Assembly: GCA_031380225.1 (NCBI GenBank)
Contig: JANNFX010000271.1
Coordinates: 1-58,680, forward strand
Direction of reading: 5' to 3'
Length of the DNA: 58,680 bases
DNA from: JANNFX01 sp031380225
Lineage (GTDB): Bacteria > Pseudomonadota > Alphaproteobacteria > Rhizobiales > Hyphomicrobiaceae
Positions 8,055 to 16,499 of the stretch are shown one piece after another (position 1 is the first letter of the stretch; each line of letters starts with the position of its first letter). The position numbers were made by a program, and so were the translations under genes. A model generated the notes under the pieces. The model had not been told where the DNA came from. It saw only the letters and a program-made list of their open reading frames with translations, and did no database searches.

Positions 8055-8519
8055 TTAACCGCGGTCCGCGCCACGATGTTGTGCCAGAGCCACCAGTAAC
8101 TTGACGGGCGCCGAGGCCTCAAAGGCTTTCAGGCGCAAGACAGGCAGCGCGACATCCAGAATTTTGGCCACCGGGACCGGATCGGGCAGCCTTTCCAGGG
8201 CAGCATCATGGTCAACAAGTTCAGCGACCATTACAATCTCGGCGCTGGCGGCGAACGGCACGGCCACGATGCCAATGCCCCGGATTTCAATGAGGCCTTG
8301 AATGGTCGACGGTGGTGAGGCCAGGAGCCGGCCATCTCTAAGGTCAACAAGCACTTGGTCATCGGCGACCAATTCGGCAGGTAACGTCATAAGTTGAGAG
8401 GGCGTTAGGGCCAGACACCGCAGCGCTAAGTCAGACTTGCCCGAGCCTGAGGGTCCGCGAATGAGAACACCACGGCCGCAAAGTGCGATGCAGGTCGCAT
8501 GGATCAGGGACGCAGCCAT
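8055..8519 (-). CDS. hprK: HPr kinase/phosphorylase, short alphaproteobacterial form
   Basis: Contains only the C-terminal kinase domain (154 residues instead of ~310 in Gram-positives). The Walker A motif GPSGSGKS is at residues 22-29, and the IRGIGIV segment corresponds to the (R)GxGI HprK signature. The enzyme phosphorylates HPr on its regulatory serine using ATP and can reverse the reaction. It sits 17 bases downstream of chvG, probably in one transcript, so output of the ChvG/ChvI system and of the phosphotransferase chain may be set together. Loss of the N-terminal domain is normal in this class. Confidence 0.92.
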   Translation of the reverse strand: MAASLIHATCIALCGRGVLIRGPSGSGKSDLALRCLALTPSQLMTLPAELVADDQVLVDLRDGRLLASPPSTIQGLIEIRGIGIVAVPFAASAEIVMVAELVDHDAALERLPDPVPVAKILDVALPVLRLKAFEASAPVKLLVALAQHRGADRG

Positions 8520-8536
8520 GGCTTTCGATGCCCTTA

Positions 8537-10426
8537 CTAAATGCGCCGCGCAGGCCCGCCGCGCGTGACGGAGTTCAGTGCGGGCAAAGTGATAATGAAA
8601 CGGGCGCCGAGTGGTTTGCAGCTCGCATCCGCTCCCGGCGGGAATATGTTTTCAGCCCGGAGTGTACCGTTGTGAGCGGCGATGATTTCGCGTGAGATCG
8701 ACAATCCAAGTCCGGAGTTTTTGCCGCGCGTGTTTTCGGTCTCCGGCCGGTCGGTGTAAAACCGTTCAAAGATCTTATCGAGCCTGTCGTCAGGAATGCC
8801 AGGTCCCTGATCCTGGACCGATATGACGACCGCGTTGCCGGTGTTCTGCACCATCATGATTACCGTGCCGCCTGCCGGCGAGAATGACAGCGCATTGTCG
8901 GTTAGATTAGTGATGACTTGCGCGAGGCGCCCTTCATCTCCGTTCACCATGAGGGCGCCATCGATGATTGCCGGCTCGATGACTGTTTTGACCTTGCAGC
9001 CGTTGTCCGCAATGCCATCCGTGAACATAGACGCCACATTGGTCATGACAGCAGTGACATCGATGCGGCGATTTTTCTGACGCGCGAGTTCTGCATCGAG
9101 CCGCGATGCGCTTGCGACATCAGTGATTAACCTGTTCAGGCGTTTCAATTCGGTTTGGATTTGCTGCACCAGTTGCGCCCGATGTTCTTCGTCGCGCGCA
9201 TAACTCAAGCTCTCGGCCGTCGAGCGCGCGGCCGCTAGAGGGTTTTTCAATTCATGTGCCACATCGGCTGCGAACCGTTCGCTCGATGAAATCCGCCGGA
9301 ATAGCGACGCGGTCATGGCCCGGAACGCCGTTGCCATCTGGCCAACTTCATCATCGCGGCCTTCGAATGCCGGCAGTTCACGCCGTGCTGTCAGACTGCG
9401 GCTGACGTGGTCGGCAGCTTCCGACAGACGCCGCATCGGCCCGGCCACGGTGCGCGCAAGCAATAGCGACGATAAAATGGTCCCAATCAGCGCGACGGCG
9501 GCTAGCGACCAAATCTGGCTCTGTTCTTCGTTGAGAATGTCGTCGATTTCACCCGGACGCGTTGACAACAGCAATACGCCTTGCGTGGTCGTCATGCGCT
9601 TGATCGGCAGTGCAACCGAGACCACTTGCTCGCCCTCGTCAGTTAGCAACAGCATGCTCGTGCTGGTACCAGCCATGGCGGATTTGACCTCTGGATACGA
9701 CAAGCCATTGCCGCTGCCGATTTCCTTGTAGACTGGCAAATCTTGACTGATCAGCCAGGCCTTGAGGCGGGTCCAAAAGTTTTTGGTTTTCTGACGCGTC
9801 TTGTTCGATCCGCCGGTGTCGAGGCGAGACAACTGTCCGCGCATCATCAGCGATGCAGAGTCGACCACGAGTGTGCCATCGAGATCGTAAATGCGCGCCC
9901 GCGTATTGGTGGGCTGGGCCAACCGGCGCAGAATGGGTGCCACTTTTTCAGGGCGGATCGAGAGTTCGAGTTTGGAAAACGGATCGTCAGATACTGACTG
10001 ATCGGCGTCGACGGGTTTGGCCGACTTGGTGATTGGGTTGAATTGCAAATTGCCGTTCTTAACGCGCACGTCGCTGCTGATCGCGGCGCTGATCATCTCG
10101 CCTTGAATTTTCAAAGCGTCGCGTTTGGCGTCGACCAGCCACGAATGATATTGGCTGAAATAGTTGATCCCACCGAGCAGGATCAAGAAACCGAACAGGT
10201 TCGCAGCCAAAATGCGGCGCAACAGGCTTCGAGACAGGAATTGCCCAGGCGCAGTGTGGGCCGCCCACGTGAGGGCGCGCGAAACCAGCGACGGCGTCTC
10301 AGCCTCGCCGCTGTCACTTAAAGGTGTGCCATGAGCGGCAATGCTGAACCAACGCCGGGCGCGGATAACCCCTGCTTCCAGCATGCCGGTCGCTGCCGGC
10401 GACGTCCGGTCTGTTTCGAGCGCCAT
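8537..10426 (-). CDS. chvG: Sensor histidine kinase ChvG (ExoS family)
   Basis: Inner-membrane sensor of the acid/envelope-stress system of Hyphomicrobiales. It has a cytoplasmic N-terminal tail of about 70 residues, TM1 near 72-92, a periplasmic stimulus-sensing domain, TM2 (SLAAVALIGTILSSLLLA), HAMP, HisKA with the phospho-accepting histidine in ADVAHELKNPLA, and an HATPase domain with NLTDNALSF, DQGPGIPDD and GLGLSIS boxes. The start at 10426 (MALETDR) has a strong GGGAGGAG Shine-Dalgarno; the frame is open 11 codons further up but lacks one. In relatives ChvG is held inactive in the periplasm by ExoR, which is not in this window. chvI lies upstream on the same strand, 99 bases away. Confidence 0.94.
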   Translation of the reverse strand: MALETDRTSPAATGMLEAGVIRARRWFSIAAHGTPLSDSGEAETPSLVSRALTWAAHTAPGQFLSRSLLRRILAANLFGFLILLGGINYFSQYHSWLVDAKRDALKIQGEMISAAISSDVRVKNGNLQFNPITKSAKPVDADQSVSDDPFSKLELSIRPEKVAPILRRLAQPTNTRARIYDLDGTLVVDSASLMMRGQLSRLDTGGSNKTRQKTKNFWTRLKAWLISQDLPVYKEIGSGNGLSYPEVKSAMAGTSTSMLLLTDEGEQVVSVALPIKRMTTTQGVLLLSTRPGEIDDILNEEQSQIWSLAAVALIGTILSSLLLARTVAGPMRRLSEAADHVSRSLTARRELPAFEGRDDEVGQMATAFRAMTASLFRRISSSERFAADVAHELKNPLAAARSTAESLSYARDEEHRAQLVQQIQTELKRLNRLITDVASASRLDAELARQKNRRIDVTAVMTNVASMFTDGIADNGCKVKTVIEPAIIDGALMVNGDEGRLAQVITNLTDNALSFSPAGGTVIMMVQNTGNAVVISVQDQGPGIPDDRLDKIFERFYTDRPETENTRGKNSGLGLSISREIIAAHNGTLRAENIFPPGADASCKPLGARFIITLPALNSVTRGGPARRI

Positions 10427-10525
10427 TGCTCCTCCCGCCGGGCCAGAAAGCGGACTCAAAAGGCCTCATGCCTGAGAGCGTACCGCGCATTGGGCCGGTT
10501 CGGCTACGTTTGATGAGGAGTGAAA

Positions 10526-11230
10526 CTATTCTTTAAAGCGGTAGCCGACGCCATACAATGTCTCAATGACATCAAAGTCATCGTCAACTTGCTTGAATTT
10601 TTTCCGTAACCTCTTGATATGGCTATCGATTGTCCGGTCGTCGACGTACACCTGATCGTCATAGGCAGCGTCCATTAGGGCGTCGCGGGTTTTGACAACG
10701 CCGGGACGGAGCGCCAAAGCCTGTAAAATCAGGAATTCGGTGACGGTCAGAACAACGGCTTTGCTGTCCCAGTGGCAGGTGTGGCGCTCAGGATCGAGCT
10801 TGAGCTTGCCGCGCTCCAAAACGCGAGCGGCTTCGGCAGCCGTCGCTTGAGCGTCTTTCGGTTGGAAGCGGCGCAGGATCGAGCGCACTCGTTCGATGAT
10901 CAGACGCTGCGAAAACGGCTTGGTGATATAGTCGTCGGCGCCCATTTTGAGGCCAAACAACTCGTCGATTTCCTCATCCTTCGAGGTCAGGAAAATAACC
11001 GGCATATCAGACTGTTTACGGACCCGGCGGAGCAACTCCATGCCGTCCATACGCGGCATCTTAATGTCGAAAATGCCAAGATCCGCAGGGGTTTCCGTCA
11101 ATCCCTGCAGGGCGGCCTCGCCATCGGTATAGGTGCGAACCTTGTAGCCCTCGGCCTCGAGTGCAAGTCCGAGCGACGACAGGATGCTGCGCTCGTCATC
11201 AACGAGCGCTATAGTCATTTTATCTTTCAT
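10526..11230 (-). CDS. chvI: Response regulator ChvI (OmpR/PhoB family)
   Basis: Cognate regulator of ChvG. The receiver domain has the acidic pair D11-D12, the phosphorylation site Asp55 (IFDIKMP) and the YITKPF lysine; the C-terminal winged helix (TVTEFLILQAL...TIDSHIKRLRKKF...GVGYRF) binds DNA. The ATG at 11230 (MKDKMTI) is preceded by GGAAG at good spacing; an upstream in-frame start at 11254 is less supported. Length 234 residues is normal. ChvI of rhizobia controls envelope, exopolysaccharide and acid-response genes, and its neighbours in this window fit that conserved locus. Confidence 0.95.
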   Translation of the reverse strand: MKDKMTIALVDDERSILSSLGLALEAEGYKVRTYTDGEAALQGLTETPADLGIFDIKMPRMDGMELLRRVRKQSDMPVIFLTSKDEEIDELFGLKMGADDYITKPFSQRLIIERVRSILRRFQPKDAQATAAEAARVLERGKLKLDPERHTCHWDSKAVVLTVTEFLILQALALRPGVVKTRDALMDAAYDDQVYVDDRTIDSHIKRLRKKFKQVDDDFDVIETLYGVGYRFKE

Positions 11231-11383
11231 TGTGCTTCCGGCCCTTTCAGGCAAAACCCCGTAACTTGCGGTTTATGGCCTCAAGTAGGATCAATTGTGG
11301 CAGAGATATAAGTGCTGGGTGACAACTGAACCCTGACTGAACGGCCGTCGACCTTGCTGGCACTGAAGTTTCGAAGGGACCCT

Positions 11384-12145
11384 ATGGCCAAAAACGCCCC
11401 ATCCACACCTGACACCAAGCCGCAGCCGGTGCCTCCTGATGCCGATGCCCGTCGCATTATTCGCATGGGCCTTAAAGCCTCGCTTGGCACGCTGAGATCA
11501 GGAACCGGAGACCCCTACGTCTCGCTGGTCACGGTTGCAACTGCGAGCTGTGGAGCGCCATTGATCCTAATCTCAAAGCTCGCTGTCCATACCCAGAATT
11601 TGCTCGCCAACCCACGCGCAAGCCTGTTATTTGATGCTACAAATGCTACGGGAGACCCGTTGGCCGGCGGCCGTGTGACAATCTCGGGCCGCGCCGTCAA
11701 AACGACGGATCCCAACGCACGGCGCCGGTTTTTGGCACGCCTGCCGGCAGCTGAATTGTACGCCGATTTCCCAGATTTCGCGTTCTACAAATTCGAGATC
11801 GAAAGTGCCCATTACATTGGCGGGTTCGGGCGCATCGTCGATTTGACGGCATCACAAATGCGAGTTGAAACTGAGGGGGCTGACCAACTCGCAACTGCCG
11901 AAGCTGAAATTCTCGATCATATGAACACCGATCACACTGACGCAGTCGCGCTTTATGCCCAATTTTTTGGCGCCGCAGCCGCTCCTTGGCGTATCACAGG
12001 GCTCGACCCCGACGGCTTCGATTTGGTATATGCAGGTCAAGCGGTACGATTGCCGTTTGGGGTCCGTGTCACGACCGCTGACGGCGCCCGCCAAGAATTT
12101 GTGCGGATTGCCCAAGCCGCGCGTGCGCGCCTCGCAAACGCCTAA
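11384..12145 (+). CDS. HugZ-like pyridoxamine 5'-phosphate oxidase-fold protein with DUF2470 domain
   Basis: A 253-residue protein with an N-terminal split-barrel flavin/heme-binding fold (residues ~25-150, including LISKLAVHTQNLLANPRASLL) and a C-terminal DUF2470 domain whose AEILDHMNTDHTDAV motif supplies a histidine that binds heme in HugZ-type heme oxygenases. Members either break down heme or act as general flavin reductases; no heme-uptake genes lie nearby, so heme degradation is only possible, not shown. The start at 11384 (MAKNA) has GGGA upstream and is preferred to the in-frame ATG at 11354. It is divergent from chvI with 153 bases between. Confidence 0.82.
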   Translation: MAKNAPSTPDTKPQPVPPDADARRIIRMGLKASLGTLRSGTGDPYVSLVTVATASCGAPLILISKLAVHTQNLLANPRASLLFDATNATGDPLAGGRVTISGRAVKTTDPNARRRFLARLPAAELYADFPDFAFYKFEIESAHYIGGFGRIVDLTASQMRVETEGADQLATAEAEILDHMNTDHTDAVALYAQFFGAAAAPWRITGLDPDGFDLVYAGQAVRLPFGVRVTTADGARQEFVRIAQAARARLANA

Positions 12146-12335
12146 ATACTTGAACTATTCTAAGGCCTTCGACCAACGGACAATGAACTTTAGGCTAGGT
12201 TGAACTAGGCCCGGACGGGGTTTAGTCACCGATACTTAGGACGACTGTGGTTCACTTAATGGACTCACGGAATGGCGTCGGGTTTGCGCTGCAACTACAA
12301 ACGCGCGCGGCCCCGCTTCGAGCTCGGGACAGGAC

Positions 12336-13925
12336 ATGATTAGCGAAATCTTCCCTCTAAACGCCTGCCGCAAACTGCACATCAATAATACGGCAGCCGA
12401 ATTGGTCGAGCACGCTGTGCATCGCCGCGAGGGTCGCCTTTCGAGCCACGGCGCTTTTTCAGTTGAAACCGGACAACATACCGGCCGTTCTGTCGCCGAT
12501 AAGTTCATTGTCCGCGATGCTGACACTGAAAACGCGGTCTGGTGGGACAACAACAAGTCAATGACCGAAGAGCAGTTCGAACGGCTGCTGCAAGATTTCC
12601 TCGCCTTCGCCAAACTTAAGGAACTCTACGTCCAAGATTTGTTCGCCGGCGCCGATCCGGTGCATCGCCTGCCAACGCGCGTTTTTACCGAATATGCTTG
12701 GCATGCGCTATTTATCCGCCATTTGTTGCGCCGCCCGGCAGGTGATGACCTTTCGCACTTCAAGCCCGGCTTTACAGTCGTCGACATCCCAAGTTTCCGC
12801 GCCGCGCCCGAATATCACGGCACGCGCAGCGAAACCGTCATTGCGGTCAATTTCACCCGCAAGATCGTGCTGATCGGCGGCACGTCATACGCTGGCGAAA
12901 TCAAGAAGAGCGTATTCAGCTATTTGAACTACCGGTTGCCGCCGAAGGGCGTCATGCCGATGCACTGCTCGGCCAACGTCGGTCCGGCAGGTGACAGCGC
13001 CGTGTTCTTCGGCCTTTCTGGCACAGGCAAAACAACACTTTCCGCAGATCCATCGCGCACGCTGCTGGGGGATGATGAACACGGCTGGTCGACGAGCGGC
13101 GTGTTTAACTTCGAAGGCGGCTGCTACGCCAAGACGATCCGGCTCTCCAAAGAAGCCGAGCCCGAAATTTTCGCGGCCGCAAACAGCTTTGCTACTGTGC
13201 TCGAAAACGTCGCCTTAGATCCGGCCACGAGTGAGACCGATTTCGATGATGCGCGCTTGACCGAAAATACCCGCGCCGCTTATCCGCTGCATTACATCTC
13301 GAACGCCAGCGAAACCGGCGTTGCTGGCCATCCAAAGTCGATTGTGATGCTAACGGCCGATGCCTTTGGCGTGCTGCCGCCGTTGGCTAAAATGACCCCT
13401 GCGCAGGCCATGTATCACTTCCTGTCGGGTTACACGGCCAAGGTTGCTGGCACTGAAAAGGGCATGGGGTCTGAGCCGCAAGCCACCTTCTCGACCTGCT
13501 TCGGCGCGCCGTTCATGCCGCGCCATCCCTCGGTTTACGGCAACCTGCTGCGCAAACTTATCGCCGAACACAAGGTCGATTGCTGGCTGGTTAACACCGG
13601 CTGGACGGGTGGCAAGTTTGGCACCGGCTCACGGATGCCAATAAAAGCCACGCGCGCATTGCTGACGGCCGCGCTGTCGGGCAGCCTAAAGGGCACGCCG
13701 ATGCGAGTCGACCCGATCTTCGGCTTTGAAGTGCCAGTATCGGTCAAGGGCGTTGAGACACGAATTTTGACCCCGCGCGACACCTGGTCAGATGCTAAAG
13801 CTTATGATGTGACGGCGGCTCAATTGGTTCAGATGTTTAGCGCCAATTTTGAGAAATTTGCTGCCCACGTTGATGCGAGCGTGCGTGCGGCAGGGCCAAT
13901 GATTTCAAGTGAAGCAGCGGAGTAG
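12336..13925 (+). CDS. pckA: Phosphoenolpyruvate carboxykinase (ATP)
   Basis: Converts oxaloacetate plus ATP to phosphoenolpyruvate, the committed step of gluconeogenesis from C4 acids. The P-loop GLSGTGKTTL begins at residue 226, followed by LLGDDEHGWS and FNFEGGCYAKTI, which carry the metal and substrate ligands of the ATP-dependent family; 529 residues is the expected length. The ATG follows an AGGA-type Shine-Dalgarno closely. Its location beside chvI/chvG is conserved in rhizobia, where pckA transcription responds to this system, so regulation by ChvI is plausible but no operator was identified in the 190 bases upstream. Confidence 0.96.
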   Translation: MISEIFPLNACRKLHINNTAAELVEHAVHRREGRLSSHGAFSVETGQHTGRSVADKFIVRDADTENAVWWDNNKSMTEEQFERLLQDFLAFAKLKELYVQDLFAGADPVHRLPTRVFTEYAWHALFIRHLLRRPAGDDLSHFKPGFTVVDIPSFRAAPEYHGTRSETVIAVNFTRKIVLIGGTSYAGEIKKSVFSYLNYRLPPKGVMPMHCSANVGPAGDSAVFFGLSGTGKTTLSADPSRTLLGDDEHGWSTSGVFNFEGGCYAKTIRLSKEAEPEIFAAANSFATVLENVALDPATSETDFDDARLTENTRAAYPLHYISNASETGVAGHPKSIVMLTADAFGVLPPLAKMTPAQAMYHFLSGYTAKVAGTEKGMGSEPQATFSTCFGAPFMPRHPSVYGNLLRKLIAEHKVDCWLVNTGWTGGKFGTGSRMPIKATRALLTAALSGSLKGTPMRVDPIFGFEVPVSVKGVETRILTPRDTWSDAKAYDVTAAQLVQMFSANFEKFAAHVDASVRAAGPMISSEAAE

Positions 13926-14020
13926 TTGGGCTGAGCTGAGTGCGAAGGGTAATCCCCCCGCAGATTAGAGGATTTTGAAAGTAGAATTTTCTCGGGTCAA
14001 GACCCAACGAGGAGATTCTG

Positions 14021-14160
14021 ATGCGAAAGAGGCGTTTTACGAAAGCTTAGATCATGGGGATCTTGCGCCAGGCTAAAAATGGCTTGGCGCTGGCCGAGGT
14101 CTGCCGCGAACACGGCATTTCGAGTGCTACGTTTTACAAGTGACGCGGCGAACCTAGCAG
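14021..14160 (+). pseudogene. Decayed IS3-type transposase OrfA fragment
   Basis: A sequence beginning at an ATG with a good GGAG Shine-Dalgarno translates as the N-terminus of an IS3-group OrfA: MRKRRFTK, then a stop, then GILRQAKNGLALAEVCREHG and ISSATFYK followed by another stop. The helix-turn-helix region is still recognisable (the family usually reads ATFYKW before continuing). In-frame stops are at 14048-14050 and 14141-14143, and nothing of OrfB or of terminal inverted repeats was found. It is a dead remnant directly upstream of the hicAB module. The rest of 13926-14201 shows no gene. Confidence 0.85.
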
Positions 14161-14201
14161 GTACTTGTTTAGTCTGTGATTGTCCCGTTAAGTTATGACC
14201 C

Positions 14202-14229
14202 TTGACAAAGATATCACAGGTGATATCAT
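14202..14229 (+). promoter_or_regulatory. Predicted hicAB promoter with palindromic operator
   Basis: A -35 TTGACA (14202-14207) and a -10 TATCAT (14224-14229) are separated by 16 bases. Between and overlapping them lies a perfect inverted repeat, GATATCAC-AG-GTGATATC (14210-14227), ideal for a dimeric repressor; the C-terminal ribbon-helix-helix domain of HicB is the obvious candidate. The transcript would begin around 14236, at or just after the hicA ATG (14233), so hicA may be translated from a leaderless message or from an internal start. Confidence 0.7.
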
Positions 14230-14232
14230 ATA

Positions 14233-14484
14233 ATGAGCCAGCGGACGAAGTTGATCGCGGCAGTCAGGGCCAATCCTAAAGGAGTTCGGTTCGAAGACGC
14301 CTGCAAAATCGCGGGTTGGCTGGGCTTCGAACACCAGGGCGGAAAGGGTTCGCACCGGGCGTTCTCGAAAAAGGGCGAGCCTGTGCAGCTGAATTTTCAA
14401 AATTGCAACGGCATGATTGTGCCCTACCAAGCCCGTCAGCTTGTTGCGATGATCGACAAGTATGAGGACCAGTTGGATGAGTGA
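14233..14484 (+). CDS. hicA: HicA-family mRNA interferase toxin
   Basis: An 83-residue protein with the small double-stranded-RNA-binding-like fold of HicA. The segment FEHQGGKGSHRAF contains the catalytic histidine (His41) of the GSH motif, and LNFQNCNGMIVPYQARQLV matches the family's C-terminal strand and helix. HicA toxins cleave mRNA and are neutralised by HicB. It overlaps hicB by 8 bases, with toxin first, the usual hicAB order. Many HicA proteins are shorter (~60 residues) because they start nearer the first helix; a TTG at 14251 in frame is an alternative start if the mapped promoter is right. Confidence 0.85.
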   Translation: MSQRTKLIAAVRANPKGVRFEDACKIAGWLGFEHQGGKGSHRAFSKKGEPVQLNFQNCNGMIVPYQARQLVAMIDKYEDQLDE

Positions 14485-14866
14485 CGCCCATCTCTATCCG
14501 GCACGTGTGTTCTGGAGCGCTGAAGACGAAGGCTTTATCGCCGTCGCGCCGGATCTGCCTGGTTGCTCGGCGTTTGGCAGCACACAGGCGAAAGCGCTTG
14601 CCGAGTTGCAGCATGCGGTTAGTGCATGGACTGAAGCCGCGATCGCCGCTGGCAACAGAGTGCCGCCGCCGTCTGAACCCGCTCAGCAACTGAGCGGAAA
14701 ATTCCCGCTGCGCTTGCCAAAAACACTGCACACCCAATTGGCTGAGCAGGCGGAGATCGAAGGCTTGAGCCTCAATCAATACATCACGTATTTGTTGACG
14801 CGCGAAAACGAACGCCATCGCACCCAGACCAAGTCGCACGGCCGCCGGTTGGAAAAGGCGACCTGA
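14477..14866 (+). CDS. hicB: HicB-family antitoxin
   Basis: A 129-residue antitoxin. Residues ~5-55 form the partial RNase H-like HicB fold (YPARVFWSAEDEGFIAVAPD, then LPGCSAFGST and a helix); residues ~75-112 form a ribbon-helix-helix DNA-binding domain (FPLRLPKTLHTQLAEQAEIE, then SLNQYITYLLTR). It should bind HicA and repress the shared promoter at the palindrome upstream of hicA. The ATG at 14477 lies inside the hicA 3' end, giving an 8-base overlap; an in-frame ATG at 14462 is less likely. The basic tail after the RHH domain is of unknown use. Confidence 0.88.
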   Translation: MSDAHLYPARVFWSAEDEGFIAVAPDLPGCSAFGSTQAKALAELQHAVSAWTEAAIAAGNRVPPPSEPAQQLSGKFPLRLPKTLHTQLAEQAEIEGLSLNQYITYLLTRENERHRTQTKSHGRRLEKAT

Positions 14867-15003
14867 GTTGGATCGACCCACTTCGATAACCGCGTAACTG
14901 CGCAAGCGCGCGGCGATCACTCTGGCACGCAAGTCTTTGCGCAGAGCCGCATTTCAGGCTAAGGTTCGCCCTGCGTATGTCCCACCCGGAGGTGTACCAT
15001 CAC

Positions 15004-15459
15004 ATGCTCCGACAGCCGGTCGTTGCGTTTGAGCGGCCGCCAACATTACGGTGCGCGATGCTCGATTGGCTCAAGAGACGCCGTCAGCCTGACAGCACGC
15101 CCAGCCCCGGCCGGGCAACTCCATCGCGCGTCAGTGTCAGATTTGATGATCACGTCGTTCGTGTGAAGCTTCCGAACGGCGCAAACTCGCAATTGACGTG
15201 GCATGATTTAGGCGCGGTCAATATCGTCACCACAGCCGATGGCCCGTTTGCGCCAGATTTGTTTTGGCTGCTGCAGTCGATAGACAAGAAAACTAATCTT
15301 ACTATCCCGATGGGCGCTGAAGGAGAGCATGACCTGTTGCGGGCGATGCAGTCGCGCCTTGCTGGCTTCGATAACATGGCGGTCATCGAAGCCATGAGTT
15401 CAACCGGGCCCGCCGGCTTTGTGATTTGGAGCCCTGAGCACGTGGCCAACGCAGATTAG
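15004..15459 (+). CDS. Hypothetical protein
   Basis: I do not recognise this family. The protein has a short basic start (MLDWLKRRRQ), then a proline/serine-rich linker and a compact alpha/beta region (VRFDDHVVRVKLPNG, TWHDLGAVNIVTTADGPFAP, LFWLLQSIDKK). No signal peptide or membrane segment is visible. Three starts are possible: 14977, 15004 and 15058. The one at 15004 has GGAGG 11 bases upstream, while 15058 gives the MLDWLKRRR start that looks most natural as an N-terminus. It converges with the IalB-family gene, with 3 bases between the stops. Confidence 0.55.
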   Translation: MLRQPVVAFERPPTLRCAMLDWLKRRRQPDSTPSPGRATPSRVSVRFDDHVVRVKLPNGANSQLTWHDLGAVNIVTTADGPFAPDLFWLLQSIDKKTNLTIPMGAEGEHDLLRAMQSRLAGFDNMAVIEAMSSTGPAGFVIWSPEHVANAD

Positions 15460-15462
15460 CAC

Positions 15463-16053
15463 TTACTTCAATGCAGCAATCGCTTCACCAAATCCAGCGA
15501 GTGAAATCGGGATTCCGATTCCAGCTTCTTCGGTTTGAAAAATAATAAAGATCGCCGTCTTGCCGGTTTTCAATTTGCCGAACAGCGCCTCATCGACGGT
15601 CACTTGCGCGTAGCACGCAAAGCTTTGACAACGGTGAAACGGCGCGTGGCCGACATCAATGTCATCAATCTTGAGGCCAACGCCTGGAGGCAGCAATACG
15701 CCGAGTGGCGCGAACACGCGCAGCACCTGCACGCCGGTTGAGAATTTTTGGAAATAGATTGTCAGGCCGACATTGTTGCGGTCTTCGGCAGTGACGCTTT
15801 GCACGAGTGCGCAAACTTCGTTCTTAGCGCCCGGTGGCGGTGGTTTGCACACGACCTGCCAATCGCCATGTTGGCCGCGCACTACGCCGTCGCCGGGCGC
15901 AGTGGTGGGTGCGGGTGCAGCTGAATCGCTTGCGGCGGGGGCTGCTGCATCTTGAGCGAAGGCCGGGATTGGGATCAGTGTGAAAAGAGCGATGAGCAGG
16001 GCGATGAGTTGTGCTGTGCCCCGCATGTGAACCCGGCGAATGCTATCAGCCAC
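15463..16053 (-). CDS. Invasion-associated locus B (IalB)-family periplasmic protein
   Basis: Has a signal peptide (core IALLIALFTLIPIPAFA), a proline/alanine-rich linker, then the IalB domain: HGDWQVVCKPPP, a VCALVQSV strand and PLGVLLPPGVGLKID, with two C-terminal cysteines in CQSFACYAQV. IalB proteins are named from Bartonella but are widespread, non-pathogenic periplasmic proteins in Hyphomicrobiales of uncertain function. I take the GTG at 16053, which follows AGGGGGA; the ATG at 16026 (MRGTAQ) also gives a complete signal peptide and may be the true start. It could be co-transcribed with the small frame upstream. Confidence 0.82.
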   Translation of the reverse strand: MADSIRRVHMRGTAQLIALLIALFTLIPIPAFAQDAAAPAASDSAAPAPTTAPGDGVVRGQHGDWQVVCKPPPPGAKNEVCALVQSVTAEDRNNVGLTIYFQKFSTGVQVLRVFAPLGVLLPPGVGLKIDDIDVGHAPFHRCQSFACYAQVTVDEALFGKLKTGKTAIFIIFQTEEAGIGIPISLAGFGEAIAALK

Positions 16054-16064
16054 AAAATCCCCCT

Positions 16065-16280
16065 TTAAAGTAAACCAACCGCCACCCGCAAAGCCGGGTC
16101 CGCGTTGTACTTCGCAAATTCCAAATGACAACGGCCGGGATCAGCCGGGAACACGGCCAAATTTGGACGCTCGTCCCGCTCGCAGACGCGCCGGGCTGAG
16201 CTGTCCCACTTGTTTTTAGAGATCACAGTCAGTGTGTCGCAGACCGCAACCGGATCATGCAACGCGAAGAATTGCCTCAC
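16065..16280 (-). CDS. Possible small hypothetical protein upstream of the IalB-family gene
   Basis: A 71-residue open frame ending 11 bases before the GTG of the IalB-family gene. It contains a plausible soluble sequence (CDTLTVISKNKWDSSARRV, PNLAVFPADPGRCHLEFAKY) with three cysteines, no signal peptide and no family I can name. It fills what would otherwise be a gene-free stretch and its stop nearly coincides with the next gene's ribosome site, as in operons. It might be a random frame. The region 16281-16499 beyond it holds no gene and should contain the ctaC promoter. Confidence 0.4.
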   Translation of the reverse strand: MRQFFALHDPVAVCDTLTVISKNKWDSSARRVCERDERPNLAVFPADPGRCHLEFAKYNADPALRVAVGLL

Positions 16281-16499
16281 GGAATGTGGCTCATAGAACT
16301 TGACTCGGCTTCAGAATGGCGGTTGTGATGCCCTCCAAGGTGGAAGAGCTGAAATTTCGACTTTTGGCTGGAACGTGCATGGGGGTGACCACGTGCGACG
16401 TCTCGCAGCCTGCGGGATACGCGTGGAGCAGCACTCTTGCGCGTCAACGATTGGATCGAGCCGCGGATGCGAGCTTGGCCGGAAACTGGGGAGCGGTTA

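Noticed and set aside
7844..8122. 92-codon reverse frame in the spacer between hprK and IIA
   Set aside because: Arg/Leu-rich, no ribosome site, overlaps hprK in another frame.
14276..14932. Reverse-strand frame of 218 codons over hicAB
   Set aside because: hicA and hicB motifs and overlap are convincing on the forward strand.
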